Below, in pieces: positions 20,374 through 26,749 of a stretch of DNA of 26,749 bases (position 1 is its first letter; each line of letters opens with the position of its first letter). This DNA comes from Thermoleophilia bacterium (GTDB lineage Bacteria > Actinomycetota > Thermoleophilia > Gaiellales > Gaiellaceae). A program made the translations under genes and the position numbers. The stretch is taken from positions 1 through 26,749 of the forward strand of contig JACVRM010000009.1 in the NCBI GenBank assembly GCA_014534415.1, given 5' to 3'. The notes under the pieces were generated by a model. That model searched no databases. It was not told where the DNA came from and worked only from the letters and a program-made list of their open reading frames with translations.

Positions 20374-22299
20374 GTGGCGGAGGTCGTCTGGCGGCCGAGC
20401 GAGGAGGCGCTCGAGCGGGCGAACGTCGTCCGCTTCATGCGCCGTCACGGCTTCCATGACTACGGAGAATTCCAGCGGCGCTCCGCCGAGGACGCGGACT
20501 GGTTCTGGGCTGCGGTCGTGGAGGATCTCGGGCTGGAGTTCGCTCGACCGTGGGAGCGCGTCGTCGACACGAGCCGGGGGCCCGAGTGGGCGACCTGGTT
20601 CGTCGGCGGCCAGGTCAGCATCGCCTGGAACTGCGCGCACCGCTGGGCCGAAGGCGAGCGTGCGGACGAGCCCGCCGTCGTCTGGGCGCCCGAGGACGGC
20701 GGCCGGCGCGAGCTCAGCTACCGCGAGCTGTCGGGCGAGGTTACGCGGCTCGCCGAGGCGCTCGTCGCCCGGGGCGTCGAGCCCGGGGACCGCGTCGCCA
20801 TCTACCTGCCGATGTCGGCGGAGGTGGCGATCGCCTCGCACGCGTGCGCGCACGTCGGTGCCGTGCAGGTGCCCGTCTTCTCGGGGTTCGCGGCCCCGGC
20901 GGTCGCGACGAGACTGCAGGACTCGGAGGCGACGGTGCTCATCACGACGGACGGGGCGCTGCGGCGCGGTCGCGAGGTCGGCATGAAGGCGATCGCGGAC
21001 GAGGCGGCGCGAGCCGCTCCCTCGCTGGAGCACGTGCTCGTCTGGCGGCGGCTCGGCGGCGACGCGCCCATGCAGGCCGGGCGAGACGAGTGGTGGGACG
21101 AGGCGGTGGCGGGCTCACCGGGCTCGCTGGAGCCGCTCGCCGTCGACTCCGAGCACCCGTACCTGCTGACGTACACGTCCGGGACGACAGGCCGACCGAA
21201 GGGCATCGTTCACGTCCAGGGCGGGTTCCTCGTCTCGATCGCGCGCGAGGTCGCCTACCAGGCGGACGCGCGGCCCGACGACCGGCTGCACTTCGCCACC
21301 GACATGGGCTGGATCATGGGCCCCTGGACGGTGGTGGGCGGTCACGCGGCCGGCTGCACGCTCGTCCTCGCCGAGGGGGCGCCCGACTGGCCGGCCGATC
21401 GGCTGTGGCGGCTGGTCGAGGCGGAACGGGTCTCGATCCTCGGCTGCTCGCCCACGCTGATTCGCGCGCTGATCCCGCACGGCGACCCCGCCGCGGACCT
21501 CTCCTCGCTGCGGACGATCGTCACGACCGGCGAGCCGTGGAATCCGGATCCGTACAGGTGGCTGTTCGAGCGCGTCGGCGGCGGGCGGTGCCCGATCATC
21601 AACTGCTCCGGCGGGACGGAGGTCGGCGCCTGCTTCCTCTCGCCCACGCCTGCGACGCCGATCAAGGCCTGCTCGCTCGGTGGGCCGGCGCTCGGCATGG
21701 CGATGGACGTGGTCGACGCCGAAGGTAGCTCGGTGCGCGGCGAGGTCGGCGAGCTCGTGTGCCGGCGCCCGTTCCCGGGGATGACGCGCGGTTTCTGGCG
21801 CGATCCCGAGCGTTACCTCGAGACGTACTGGCGCCGGCTGCCCGGGATCTGGGTGCACGGAGATTGGGCTTCGGTGGACGAGGACGGCTATTGGTTCCTG
21901 CACGGGCGCTCCGATGACACGCTGAACATCGCCGGCAAGCGGATCGGGCCGGCCGAGATCGAGTCGGCCGTCGTGGAGCACGCCGCGGTGGCCGAGGCTG
22001 CCGCGATCGGCGTCCCGCACGAGGTCAAGGGCGAGGTGGCATGGGTGTTCTGCATCCTCGCGCCCGGGTTCGAGGGGTCTGCGGAGCTCGCCGCCGAGGT
22101 CGCCGATACGGCGGCGGCGCAGCTCGGCCGTGCATTCAAGCCGGACCGCGTGGTGTTCGTCCGCGCGCTGCCGAAGACGCGCAGCGCGAAGATCATGCGC
22201 CGCGCGGTACGCGCGAAGGCGCTGGGCACAGACCCCGGCGACCTCTCGTCGCTCGAGAACCCCGAAGCGCTCGAGGAGATCGAGCGCGCCGTCGCGTAG
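20374..22299 (+). CDS. AMP-forming acetyl-CoA/short-chain acyl-CoA synthetase
   Basis: The enzyme activates a carboxylic acid with ATP to an acyl-AMP and then an acyl-CoA. The 641-residue length and order fit the Acs family: N-terminal ACAS-type region (DWFWAAVVEDLGLEFARPW), the phosphate loop YTSGTTGRPKG (267-277), TTGEPWNPDPYRW, NCSGGTEVG, HGDWASVDEDGYWFLHGRSDDTLNIAGKRIGPAEIES, and the C-terminal catalytic Lys K606 in PKTRSAKIMRR (usual form TRSGKIMRR). True acetate specificity cannot be read with certainty; related propionyl-, acetoacetyl- or longer acyl-CoA synthetases are alternatives. The gene is divergent from a TetR regulator that probably controls it. The product could feed the beta-oxidation enzymes at 7007-10432. 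Confidence 0.92.
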   Translation: MAEVVWRPSEEALERANVVRFMRRHGFHDYGEFQRRSAEDADWFWAAVVEDLGLEFARPWERVVDTSRGPEWATWFVGGQVSIAWNCAHRWAEGERADEPAVVWAPEDGGRRELSYRELSGEVTRLAEALVARGVEPGDRVAIYLPMSAEVAIASHACAHVGAVQVPVFSGFAAPAVATRLQDSEATVLITTDGALRRGREVGMKAIADEAARAAPSLEHVLVWRRLGGDAPMQAGRDEWWDEAVAGSPGSLEPLAVDSEHPYLLTYTSGTTGRPKGIVHVQGGFLVSIAREVAYQADARPDDRLHFATDMGWIMGPWTVVGGHAAGCTLVLAEGAPDWPADRLWRLVEAERVSILGCSPTLIRALIPHGDPAADLSSLRTIVTTGEPWNPDPYRWLFERVGGGRCPIINCSGGTEVGACFLSPTPATPIKACSLGGPALGMAMDVVDAEGSSVRGEVGELVCRRPFPGMTRGFWRDPERYLETYWRRLPGIWVHGDWASVDEDGYWFLHGRSDDTLNIAGKRIGPAEIESAVVEHAAVAEAAAIGVPHEVKGEVAWVFCILAPGFEGSAELAAEVADTAAAQLGRAFKPDRVVFVRALPKTRSAKIMRRAVRAKALGTDPGDLSSLENPEALEEIERAVA

Positions 22300-22405
22300 C
22301 GCGAAGCCACGAAGCGAAGCCGCCGAACGTAGGGATCGGCGTGGAGGCGGCGACCGCCCACCCGCGCGCCCATTGTGGACGGAAAATCACGCCTCCGTCA
22401 CACGG

Positions 22406-22420
22406 CGGGGACAGTCCCCG
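22406..22420. repeat. REP-like palindrome CGGGGAC-A-GTCCCCG
   Basis: A perfect 7-bp inverted repeat around one A in the 238-base gap after the acyl-CoA synthetase gene. A second weaker dyad, GACGGA/TCCGTC with a 10-base loop, lies at 22378-22399. The Y1 transposase begins 118 nt further on, and such palindromes are the usual substrates of these enzymes. Nothing else is seen in this gap. Confidence 0.6.
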
Positions 22421-22525
22421 GAAGTAGCGCGCGCTCTGGCGGCAGACCGTCCACTGGCGACGGGTCGATCGTCAAACACGTGCGCAAATCGTTCCCCACC
22501 GCGGGTCACCTCGGCACGTCCGACG

Positions 22526-22531
22526 TACGCT
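22526..22531 (+). promoter_or_regulatory. -10 element TACGCT for the leaderless transposase gene
   Basis: TACGCT ends six bases before the ATG at 22538. No SD precedes the gene. Confidence 0.5.
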
Positions 22532-22537
22532 CGCGCA

Positions 22538-22990
22538 ATGGCCCGGCTGCCTCGCTACCTGCTCCCGCCCGAAGGCGTCTACCACGTCACCACGCGCGGC
22601 GTGGACGGCGTGGCCGTGTATCGAGACGACCGCGACCGCCTGTCGTTCCTCAAGCTGCTCGCCGACGTTGTCCGGCGATACCAGTGGGACTGCTATGCGC
22701 TCTGCCTGATGACGACGCACTACCACCTCGTCATCGAGACGACGCTCGCACGGCTGTCCGCCGGCCACCAGCGGCTGAACGGCGTCTACGCGCAGGACCA
22801 CTTCAACAAGCGACATGCCCGCAGGGGACACCTCTGGGGCGACCGCTTCTGGTCGGAGGTGGTCGACAGCGACGAGCACCTTCGTGCTGCGTGCGCGTAC
22901 GTCATTGCCAACCCCGTCCGAGCCGGCCTCTGCGCCCATCCCGCCGACTGGCGCTGGAGCGGCTGTTGCTTCGGTTTCGCCGCCGACTGA
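22538..22990 (+). CDS. REP-associated tyrosine transposase (RAYT, Y1/HUH family)
   Basis: The 150-residue protein has the full Y1_Tnp pattern: MARLPRYLLPPEGVYHVTTRGVDGVAVYRDDRDR at the start, the HUH motif as H-Y-H in MTTHYHLVIET, HARRGHLWGDRFWSEVVDSDEHL, and the catalytic Tyr in AYVIANPVRAGL. These single-copy enzymes nick single-stranded DNA at short palindromes (REPs) and appear domesticated in many genomes. No IS200-type ends or tnpB/IscB-like partner is visible. A GGGGAC-A-GTCCCC palindrome lies 118 nt upstream. The ATG is set by the leaderless TACGCT element, and the gene appears intact. Confidence 0.93.
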   Translation: MARLPRYLLPPEGVYHVTTRGVDGVAVYRDDRDRLSFLKLLADVVRRYQWDCYALCLMTTHYHLVIETTLARLSAGHQRLNGVYAQDHFNKRHARRGHLWGDRFWSEVVDSDEHLRAACAYVIANPVRAGLCAHPADWRWSGCCFGFAAD

Positions 22991-22998
22991 CGGCCGCG

Positions 22999-23004
22999 TA
23001 TGCT
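22999..23004 (+). promoter_or_regulatory. -10 element TATGCT for the leaderless SDR gene
   Basis: TATGCT ends six bases before the ATG at 23011, in the 20-base gap after the transposase stop. The SDR gene therefore has its own promoter. Confidence 0.55.
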
Positions 23005-23010
23005 CGCTGG

Positions 23011-23781
23011 ATGGCGCCCGCGGATGACCTCTCCGGCCAGGTGGCGCTCGTCACGGGCGGCGGACGCGGCATCGGCCGCTCGATCGCGCTGGAGCTGGCA
23101 AGCGGCGGCGCGCGCGTTGCCGTCTCGGCGCGCTCACGCACGCAGGTTGAAGAGACCGCGCGCGAGATCGACGGGCTCCCGCTCGTCGGCGACGTGTCGG
23201 ACCGCGACGACGTCCAGCGCATCATCGACGAGACGGAAGGCGGGCTCGGTCCAATCGATCTGCTCGTCAACAACGCCGGAGTCGGCGGCTCGCCCGAGCC
23301 GTTCTGGGAGCACGATGTCGAAGCCTGGTGGCGCGTCCTCGAGATCAACCTGCTCGGTCCGTTCCTGCTCTGCCACGCGGTGATCCCGCGGATGCTCGAC
23401 CGCGGCACGGGACGCATCGTCAACATCGGCAGCGGTTCGTCATATCTCCCGAATTCGCGGGACACGTCGTACGGCGCGAGCAAGGCGGCGCTCGGCCGCT
23501 TCAGTGAGAACCTTGCGAACCGACTCGCAGAGACGCCGGTGCGCGTCTTCGTGATCAGCCCGGGCCTCGTGCGAACAGCCATGACCGAGCGCTTTGGCGA
23601 CGAGGCGCCCTGGACGCCTCCAGAGCTTGCGCCTCGCCTCGTACGCGTGCTCGCGTCCGGCCGAGCCGACGCGCTCGCGGGCCGCTATCTCCACGCCGAG
23701 CACGATGACGTCGAAGACCTGATCCGCCGCGTGGACGAGATCCGCGAGCAGGACCTGAACGCGATCCGGCTCAGGCGGTAG
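23011..23781 (+). CDS. Short-chain dehydrogenase/reductase (SDR)
   Basis: This 256-residue classical SDR has the cofactor motif TGGGRGIG near residue 14, the NNAGVGG motif at about 89, the catalytic Ser in NIGSGSS, and YGASK with the catalytic Tyr and Lys. It should be an NAD(P)-dependent oxidoreductase of alcohols/ketones; the substrate is unknown. FabG-like 3-ketoacyl reductases are the nearest general type, but the C-terminus (DALAGRYLHAEHDDVEDLIRRVDEIREQD) is longer than FabG. It lies between the transposase and nadE, with independent promoters on both sides. Confidence 0.92.
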   Translation: MAPADDLSGQVALVTGGGRGIGRSIALELASGGARVAVSARSRTQVEETAREIDGLPLVGDVSDRDDVQRIIDETEGGLGPIDLLVNNAGVGGSPEPFWEHDVEAWWRVLEINLLGPFLLCHAVIPRMLDRGTGRIVNIGSGSSYLPNSRDTSYGASKAALGRFSENLANRLAETPVRVFVISPGLVRTAMTERFGDEAPWTPPELAPRLVRVLASGRADALAGRYLHAEHDDVEDLIRRVDEIREQDLNAIRLRR

Positions 23782-23834
23782 CGCGCCCGCACGGCCGCCG
23801 CCGCCGAGCGGCCACTATCGTGATCCCGCTCCGC

Positions 23835-23862
23835 TAGAGTTTTCGACTGAGAGGCGAAAACT
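23835..23862 (+). promoter_or_regulatory. nadE control region: -10 TAGAGT and dyad around the SD
   Basis: TAGAGT (23835-23840) is the likely -10. AGTTTTCG (23838-23845) and CGAAAACT (23855-23862) form a perfect 8-bp inverted repeat whose nine-base centre holds the SD GAGAGG; the second arm touches the ATG. Because the left arm overlaps the -10, it may act as a DNA operator. If transcription starts further upstream (for example from TATCGT at 23817) it could be an RNA hairpin presenting the SD in its loop. Confidence 0.6.
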
Positions 23863-25578
23863 ATGAGACTTGCGCTCGCGCAGATCAACTCGGTCGTCGG
23901 CGACCTCGACGGGAACCGCGCCCGGATCCTTGCGCGCCTCGACGAGGCACGCGCCGCCGGCAGCGAGCTCGTGCTGTTCCCGGAGCTCGCCGTCACCGGC
24001 TACCCGCCGGAGGACCTGCTCCTGCGGCCCGGCTTCGTCCGCGCGGCCGAGCGCTCGCTAGAGGAGATTGCGCGCGCGTGCCGCGGCATTGCCGCGCTCG
24101 TCGGCACGCCGGTCTTCGACCGCGACCTCTACAACGCCTGCGCGGTCTGCGTCGGCGGCGAGGTGCGCGCCGTCTACCGCAAGCGCTTCCTGCCGAACTA
24201 CGGCGTCTTCGACGAGGAGCGCTACTTCGCGCCCGGACGCGAGCTCGTGCTGCTCCAGCACGGCGACGCGCTCGTGGGGCCGACGGTCTGCGAAGACATC
24301 TGGCAGCCGGGCCCGCCCGCCACCGATCTCGCGATCGCCGGCGCGCAGCTCGTCGCGAACATCTCGGCGTCCCCATTCCACGTGGGCAAGGACCGTGAGC
24401 GCGAGGAGATGCTCAAGACGCGCGCGCGCGACAACGCCTGCTTCATCGCGTTCTGCAACGCCGTCGGGGGACAGGACGAGCTCGTCTTCGATGGTCACTC
24501 GCTCGTGCTCGACGACGAGGGCCGCCTGCTCGCCCGTGCACCCGGCTTCGAGGAGGCGCTGGTGGTCCTCGATGTCGACCCGACGGTCGCGGTCGGCCGC
24601 CGGCTGCGCGACGTCCGCCGCCGCGCGCTGGCGCGCGAGCTCTCCGTTCGCGACGTGCCGATCGTGCACGTCGGCGCACCGCGCGTCGGCAATGGGCGCC
24701 CCGCGGAGCCTCGCGTCGCGCCGCTCCTCGACGAGCTCGAGCAGATGCGGCGCGCGCTCGAGCTCGGCCTCCACGACTACGTCGCCAAGAACGGCTTCAC
24801 GCACGTGGTGGTCGGCGTGTCGGGCGGGATCGACTCCGCCGTGACGGCGGCACTCGCTGTCGAAGCGCTCGGCGCCGAGCGAGTGCACTGCGTCTCGATG
24901 CCCTCGCGGTACACGTCGCCGGAGACGCGTGCCGACGCCCGCCGCCTCGCCGAGAGCCTCCGCGCGCCGTTCCTCGAGCTCCCGATCGACGGCATCGTGC
25001 GCGCGCTGGAGGACGCGCTCGCCCAAGTCTTCGCCGGGCGCGAGCCGGATCTCGCCGAGGAGAACCTTCAGGCGCGCACGCGCGGGACGATGCTCATGGC
25101 GCTGTCCAACAAATTCGGCTGGCTCGTGGTCGCCACCGGGAACAAGTCGGAGCTGTCGGTCGGCTACGCGACGCTGTACGGCGACATGGCCGGCGGTTTC
25201 GCGCTCATCAAGGACGTGTACAAGACGGACGTTTTCCGACTCGCGCGGCATCTCAACGAGCGCGCCGGACGTGAGCTGATCCCGGAATCGATCATCCAGC
25301 GAGCTCCCAGCGCGGAGTTGCGCGCGAACCAGCTGGACGCGGACTCGCTCCCGCCGTACCCGAAGCTCGACCGCGTGCTCCAGGCCTACGTCGAGCTCGA
25401 CCGCTCGCGCGAAGACCTGTCGTCCGACGGCTTCGATCCCGACGTGGTCGAGCGCGCGCTCGGCATGATCGACGCCGCCGAGTACAAACGCCGCCAGGCG
25501 CCGCCCGGCGTCAAGTTGCGTCCCAAGGCATTCGGCCGCGACCGGCGCGTTCCGATCACCAATCGGTGGCGCGGATGA
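23863..25578 (+). CDS. nadE: Glutamine-dependent NAD+ synthetase
   Basis: NadE amidates deamido-NAD to NAD+, using ammonia from glutamine. The 571 residues join a CN-hydrolase glutaminase domain with its triad E41 (FPELAVTGYPPEDLL), K107 (YRKRFLPNYGVFDEERYF) and C143 (VCEDIWQP) to a synthetase domain with the PPi loop GVSGGIDSAV (318-327), the TGNKSELSVGYATLYGDMAGGFALIKDVYKT block and SIIQRAPSAELR. It is full length and intact. The ATG follows an SD that sits inside a dyad, so NAD-level control is possible. A weak hairpin at 25579-25599 follows the stop. Confidence 0.97.
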   Translation: MRLALAQINSVVGDLDGNRARILARLDEARAAGSELVLFPELAVTGYPPEDLLLRPGFVRAAERSLEEIARACRGIAALVGTPVFDRDLYNACAVCVGGEVRAVYRKRFLPNYGVFDEERYFAPGRELVLLQHGDALVGPTVCEDIWQPGPPATDLAIAGAQLVANISASPFHVGKDREREEMLKTRARDNACFIAFCNAVGGQDELVFDGHSLVLDDEGRLLARAPGFEEALVVLDVDPTVAVGRRLRDVRRRALARELSVRDVPIVHVGAPRVGNGRPAEPRVAPLLDELEQMRRALELGLHDYVAKNGFTHVVVGVSGGIDSAVTAALAVEALGAERVHCVSMPSRYTSPETRADARRLAESLRAPFLELPIDGIVRALEDALAQVFAGREPDLAEENLQARTRGTMLMALSNKFGWLVVATGNKSELSVGYATLYGDMAGGFALIKDVYKTDVFRLARHLNERAGRELIPESIIQRAPSAELRANQLDADSLPPYPKLDRVLQAYVELDRSREDLSSDGFDPDVVERALGMIDAAEYKRRQAPPGVKLRPKAFGRDRRVPITNRWRG

Positions 25579-25599
25579 AGCCGGCTCGCCCGCCCGGCT
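25579..25599. terminator. Weak hairpin after nadE
   Basis: AGCCGG and CCGGCT can pair around nine bases, directly after the nadE stop and overlapping the end of the minus-strand gene remnant. The stem is only six base pairs. Confidence 0.3.
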
Positions 25600-25935
25600 A
25601 GCGCACGCGGCGCGAGAACCAGCGGACGGTCGTGCTGCCCGCGGCGTGGATGTGGATCACGCCGGTGAGCCGGTCGCCGTGGGCCCGGCGCGGCAGACGG
25701 AAGACGCACGTCGCCAGGCCGCGGCGGCCAGCGACGGCGAAACCGAAAGCGCCGCGAGCCCGCGCGCGCGGCGGTGGCCGTTCACGAGCGCGACGACCGG
25801 ATCGGCGAGGTCCGGGCGCGGCGTCCCCCACGTGCCGCGGGGCGTGCAGCTTCCGTTGGCGGACGAGAGCGACGCGGGGGCGGCAACCGCGGCGGTCAGG
25901 GCGGCGCCGAGCACCATGAGCCTCGCGGGGCGCAC
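25598..25935 (-). pseudogene. Remnant of a secreted CAP-domain (SCP/PR1) protein
   Basis: A GTG (25935) or ATG (25917) start leads into a signal peptide (LMVLGAALTAAVAAPASLSSA), then DLADPVVALVNGHRRARGLAALSVSPSLAAAAWR, which is the first helix region of CAP-superfamily proteins. After this the frame becomes unlike any CAP domain and stops at 25657. The +1-shifted frame carries CVFRLPRRAHGDRLTGVIHIHAAGSTTVRWFSRRVR and stops at 25598, resembling the Ig-like C-terminal end of secreted proteins. The middle of the CAP domain (His/Glu residues, about 100 residues) is missing. I read this as a large internal deletion with a frameshift; a real short secreted protein of 92 residues is the alternative. 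Confidence 0.55.
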
Positions 25936-26051
25936 GGCCGACTCATCCGTTGCGCTCCCCGGACACTTGAGCGCCGAGACGCTCGCTCCGAATGACGGCT
26001 CGCGACGAGCTCCGCCGGGTGCGTGCGAGACGAGGGCGCCGAGAGCGGCGA

Positions 26052-26749
26052 CTAGACGCCGACGTCAAGCGGCCCGGCGGACGGTCCGTCGCGAAGGAGA
26101 CGACGCAGCAGGTTCGGCAGCCGGCGTGGCGCGAACAGGTCTCCGCTCTGCTCGAGCTCGGCAAGCGACCACCAGCGCTGGCCCGCGATTCCCTCCGCCG
26201 CGAGCGCCTCGACCGTCCACGCGGGTGCGGGGTCGAACGACGCAGTCCGGACGAGGTAGACGCACTCGGCCTGGCCGCCCCAGCCCTCCATGTCGGCGAA
26301 CCAGTGTTCGCGCCGCCAGACACAGGGACCAAGCTCGAAATCCAGGAGCCCGGCTTCCTCGCTGAGCTCCCGGCGGACGGCCTGCTCCTCGGTCTCGCCG
26401 GGCTCAAGGCCGCCGCCTGGCGGCGCCCACACTGCCTTGGCGGGCCACTCGAAGCGCACGAGCAGCACGCGGTTGGCCTCGTCGAGGACGAGCGCACGCA
26501 CCGCGCGCCGGAGCGGGCGGCCGGTCGCGCGGCCGGCGAGTTCCTGGAACCAGCGCTCGCGCTCGTCCCACGAGTCCGCTGCGTTGGCCGGCGACGTCGA
26601 CGGAAGCACGAAGAGGCGCGTGGCACCAAGCGTGCGAGCCTGGAGACCCAAGTGCGGCCGCTCGTTGAAGACGCCGCGGTACGCCTCCTTGCCGACGAAG
26701 CCGATCCATTCAGGCGTGAGCTCGTTGGCGATGCGCTCGAGCCGGTCGC
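26052..26749 (-). CDS. Mug-type mismatch DNA glycosylase fused to a Nudix hydrolase (partial, N-terminus outside window)
   Basis: The frame is open to the window edge. The first visible part, PEWIGFVGKEAYRGVF followed by GLQARTLGATRLFVLPSTSPANA and a WFQEL segment, matches the C-terminal half of the Mug/TDG family (G:U/T mismatch glycosylases; the STSPANA element corresponds to the minor-groove loop NPSGLNA). After a short linker (GRATGRPLRRAV) comes a Nudix domain with a complete box GGLEPGETEEQAVRRELSEEAGL (pattern G-x5-E-x7-REUxEExGU), VYLVRTASFD and a WWSLAELE strand. The protein may join uracil/thymine excision to clean-up of damaged nucleotides. A TTG at 26651 is a possible internal start but would cut the glycosylase domain, so I reject it. 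The catalytic GINP motif lies outside the window. Confidence 0.85.
   Translation of the reverse strand, partial: DRLERIANELTPEWIGFVGKEAYRGVFNERPHLGLQARTLGATRLFVLPSTSPANAADSWDERERWFQELAGRATGRPLRRAVRALVLDEANRVLLVRFEWPAKAVWAPPGGGLEPGETEEQAVRRELSEEAGLLDFELGPCVWRREHWFADMEGWGGQAECVYLVRTASFDPAPAWTVEALAAEGIAGQRWWSLAELEQSGDLFAPRRLPNLLRRLLRDGPSAGPLDVGV

Noticed and set aside
26052..26651. Nudix gene starting at the TTG at 26651 as a separate protein
   Set aside because: The frame continues upstream to the window edge with clear Mug-family sequence, so the TTG is an internal Leu codon.

Overview
The window is a very GC-rich, densely coded bacterial chromosome segment, best matched by a soil actinobacterium. 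I lean towards the class Thermoleophilia (Gaiellales/Solirubrobacterales-like), but that is inference from gene content and style. Supporting signs are GTG/TTG starts, short intergenic gaps, many starts that lack a Shine-Dalgarno (SD) sequence but carry a TANNNT -10 element 6-7 nt upstream (leaderless mRNAs, well known in Actinobacteria), a PASTA membrane protein, a PAC2 protein and aerobic (haem A) respiration. No tRNA, rRNA, CRISPR array, integrase or phage gene was seen.

Layout. 1-3517: the end of an unknown + gene, then a minus-strand row of methyltransferase, long coiled-coil protein and five-PASTA membrane protein; the last two are separated by one base. 3543-6025: an AlkA-like DNA glycosylase, then proC and a 6-phosphogluconolactonase overlapping by 4 nt. 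6307-10432: a TPR-like protein divergent from a thiolase and a two-domain enoyl-CoA hydratase/3-hydroxyacyl-CoA dehydrogenase, which together make a beta-oxidation pair. 10548-14846: a large SF2 helicase facing a PAC2 protein and a haem A synthase. 14908-16788: selD with a two-domain thiosulfate sulfurtransferase. 16836-17747: a lipoprotein with a thioredoxin-like domain.

17759-19680 is the most unusual part. An XRE-family regulator with a long TPR-type helical domain is followed 17 nt later by a 67-residue secreted peptide made of near-identical MHDGHG-type repeats. The peptide has the strongest SD of the window and is closed by a perfect hairpin. A dyad-rich region upstream of the regulator separates it from a divergent near-consensus sigma-70 promoter, which drives what looks like a short structured RNA. 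The layout resembles the RRNPP regulator/pheromone systems described in Firmicutes and is my main candidate for a new system.

19692-25935: a TetR regulator divergent from an acetyl/acyl-CoA synthetase, a REP-associated (Y1/HUH) transposase with a nearby palindrome, an SDR oxidoreductase, glutamine-dependent NAD+ synthetase, and the remains of a CAP-domain secreted protein. 26052-26749: a minus-strand gene cut by the window edge that fuses a Mug-type mismatch DNA glycosylase to a Nudix hydrolase.

Together the genes serve fatty-acid and acetate activation and oxidation, proline, NAD, pentose-phosphate and selenium metabolism, and DNA repair, with one apparent signalling cassette. All functions are read from motifs by eye; no database search was possible.
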